A DNA stretch of 64,000 nucleotides from Bacteroidota bacterium (GTDB lineage Bacteria; Bacteroidota; Bacteroidia; B-17B0; Aurantibacillaceae), in assembly GCA_016185125.1 (NCBI GenBank), contig JACPOC010000021.1, positions 1-64,000 of the forward strand, written 5' to 3'. Below are positions 62,716-64,000 of the stretch, piece by piece. The translations under genes and the position numbers were made by a program. The stretch's first letter is position 1. Every line of letters begins with the position of its first letter. The notes beneath the pieces are model-generated. The model ran no database searches. It was not told the origin of the DNA and worked only from the letters and a program-made list of their open reading frames with translations.

Positions 62716-64000
62716 ATGAGTACAGAAACCGCAACAGATTTTACCTGGAATTACGCACCGGCACCGGAAGCAAAAGATCACGCCAAAATCAAAAAACAAT
62801 ACGACCTTTTTATAAACGGAGAATGGGTAAAACCTTCTTCTAAAAAATATTATAATACCATCAGTCCATCCACTGAAGAGGTATTAAGCTCCGTAGCAGA
62901 GGCCAATGAAAAAGATGTGGATCTGGCAGTTAAAGCAGCTCGTAACGCTTACGAAAAAGTATGGAAAAAAATGCCCGCCAAAGAGCGCGCCAAGTATATT
63001 TTTCGCATCGCGCGCATGATTCAGGAACGCTCGCGCGAACTGGCAGTTATTGAAACCATGAATGGCGGAAAATCTATTCGCGAAAGCCGTGATTTTGATG
63101 TGCCTACTGCTGCTAATCATTTTTTTTATTACGCAGGATGGGCCGATAAATTAGAGTATGCTTTTCCAAACCGTAACCCAAAAAGTTTAGGAGTAGCGGC
63201 GCAGATCATTCCATGGAATTTTCCATTGTTAATGGCCGCCTGGAAAATTGCACCCGCACTTGCAACAGGAAATACCGTGGTTTTAAAACCCGCCGAATCT
63301 ACACCTTTAACTGCGCTTAAACTCGCAGAAATTATTCAGGATTGCGATTTGCCTCCTGGTGTTGTTAACATCATTACCGGCTTTGGCAAAACAGGGGCGG
63401 CTATGGTTAATCATCCTGATGTAAATAAAATTGCTTTTACCGGAAGCACCGATGTTGGAAAAATAATTCAGAAATCAATTGCCGGTACCAATAAAAAAGT
63501 AACTCTTGAATTAGGCGGAAAAGCTGCGAACATAATTTTTGATGATGCTCCTATTAATCAGGCCGTAGAAGGCATTATCAACGGCATCTTCTTTAATCAG
63601 GGCCACGTATGCTGCGCAGGTTCACGCTTATTTGTTCAGGAAAGTGTTGCTGAAGAAGTTATTCAAAAACTAAAATCTAGAATGGAAACCCTGATTGTAG
63701 GAGACCCAATGGATAAAAATACCGATGTGGGCGCCATTAACAGCAAGGAGCAATTATTAAAAATAAACGAATATCTGCAAATTGGTACTAATGAAGGCTT
63801 GGAGCTTTTTCAGACTTCATGTAAAGTTCCTGCCAAAGGATTTTTCTGCAAACCTTCATTGTTTATAGGTGCAGCACAAAGCAACCGCGTTGTTCAGGAA
63901 GAAATATTCGGCCCTGTGCTTACCATTCAAACTTTCAGAACCATTGAAGAAGTTATTGAAAAAGCCAATAATATCCCTTATGGCTTAAGTGCCGGAGTTT
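62716..64000 (+). CDS. Aldehyde dehydrogenase (partial, runs off the window)
   Basis: The frame starts at ATG 62716 and remains open for 428 codons to the window end, so the C-terminus is missing. Features are the NAD-binding loop in AFTGSTDVGKII, the general base Glu (about 265) in TLELGGKAA, the catalytic Cys (about 299) in NQGHVCCAGSR, and the EEIFGPVLTIQ motif. It fits the NAD(P)-dependent ALDH superfamily. It follows deoC by 61 bases, a pairing compatible with oxidising acetaldehyde from deoxyribose breakdown; this substrate is inferred from context. Confidence 0.93.
   Translation, partial: MSTETATDFTWNYAPAPEAKDHAKIKKQYDLFINGEWVKPSSKKYYNTISPSTEEVLSSVAEANEKDVDLAVKAARNAYEKVWKKMPAKERAKYIFRIARMIQERSRELAVIETMNGGKSIRESRDFDVPTAANHFFYYAGWADKLEYAFPNRNPKSLGVAAQIIPWNFPLLMAAWKIAPALATGNTVVLKPAESTPLTALKLAEIIQDCDLPPGVVNIITGFGKTGAAMVNHPDVNKIAFTGSTDVGKIIQKSIAGTNKKVTLELGGKAANIIFDDAPINQAVEGIINGIFFNQGHVCCAGSRLFVQESVAEEVIQKLKSRMETLIVGDPMDKNTDVGAINSKEQLLKINEYLQIGTNEGLELFQTSCKVPAKGFFCKPSLFIGAAQSNRVVQEEIFGPVLTIQTFRTIEEVIEKANNIPYGLSAGV

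Noticed and set aside
1-64000. CRISPR array, prophage or insertion sequence
   Set aside because: No regularly spaced repeats, transposase, integrase or phage structural genes are evident in any frame.

Overview
The window is about 64 kb of AT-rich chromosome from a member of the Bacteroidota. Four things support that placement: a type IX secretion (T9SS) C-terminal sorting domain at 38.2-40.3 kb; several Bacteroidota-type -7 boxes (TAnnTTTG) upstream of genes and little sign of Shine-Dalgarno dependence; small protein families typical of this phylum (DUF3127, the 153-aa protein next to purB); and a full alternative complex III operon (actABCDEF) running into cytochrome oxidase genes coxB-coxA. 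I cannot name a genus from the sequence. Most of the window is housekeeping chromosome. I see no phage, insertion sequence or CRISPR array.

Layout, left to right. 0.1-10.5 kb, all on the minus strand: a single-domain KaiC-like ATPase, an O-antigen ligase/polymerase-like membrane protein, RecQ with its own terminator, a four-gene run (small membrane protein, orphan MacB/FtsX-type permease, unknown protein, YfcE-like phosphoesterase), then ParB, ParA and a UPF0173 metallo-hydrolase. A decayed fragment of a second phosphoesterase gene lies just upstream of the intact one. 10.6-20.1 kb: an FMN reductase, purB with a conserved small protein, the tRNA methylthiotransferase MtaB, a secreted subtilase, a CBS-domain PLP enzyme next to an asparaginase, a DUF3127 protein ending in an SSB-like tip, and a flavin reductase.

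20.4-29.4 kb, plus strand: an AddA-like helicase-nuclease, a secreted M13 peptidase, a PBP4-type D,D-carboxypeptidase, a dihydroorotase and an inositol monophosphatase. 29.5-37.9 kb is the most distinctive accessory block. It holds a di-iron fatty acid desaturase, a DUF1295 membrane reductase-like protein, two different cyclopropane-synthase-family methyltransferases, an esterase, an FAD oxidoreductase, a DUF1365 protein and a convergent GPH-type transporter. Several genes touch or overlap by one base. Together they look like a pathway that methylates and oxidises membrane acyl chains; the product is not known.

38.0-46.8 kb: tRNA-Leu(UAG) with a terminator, a T9SS-exported protein, a large GT-C/TPR (TMTC-like) membrane protein with EF-hand-like loops inserted near its N-terminus, and a 1191-residue sensor kinase divergent from it. 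47.0-58.6 kb: the respiratory operon actA-B-C-D-E-F-coxB-coxA, which moves electrons from quinol through a multiheme complex to an aa3-type oxidase; a hairpin terminator follows coxA. 59.0-64.0 kb: a PiT phosphate transporter, an overlapping convergent GNAT-fold protein, deoC, and an aldehyde dehydrogenase cut by the window end. The last two suggest deoxyribose-phosphate catabolism.
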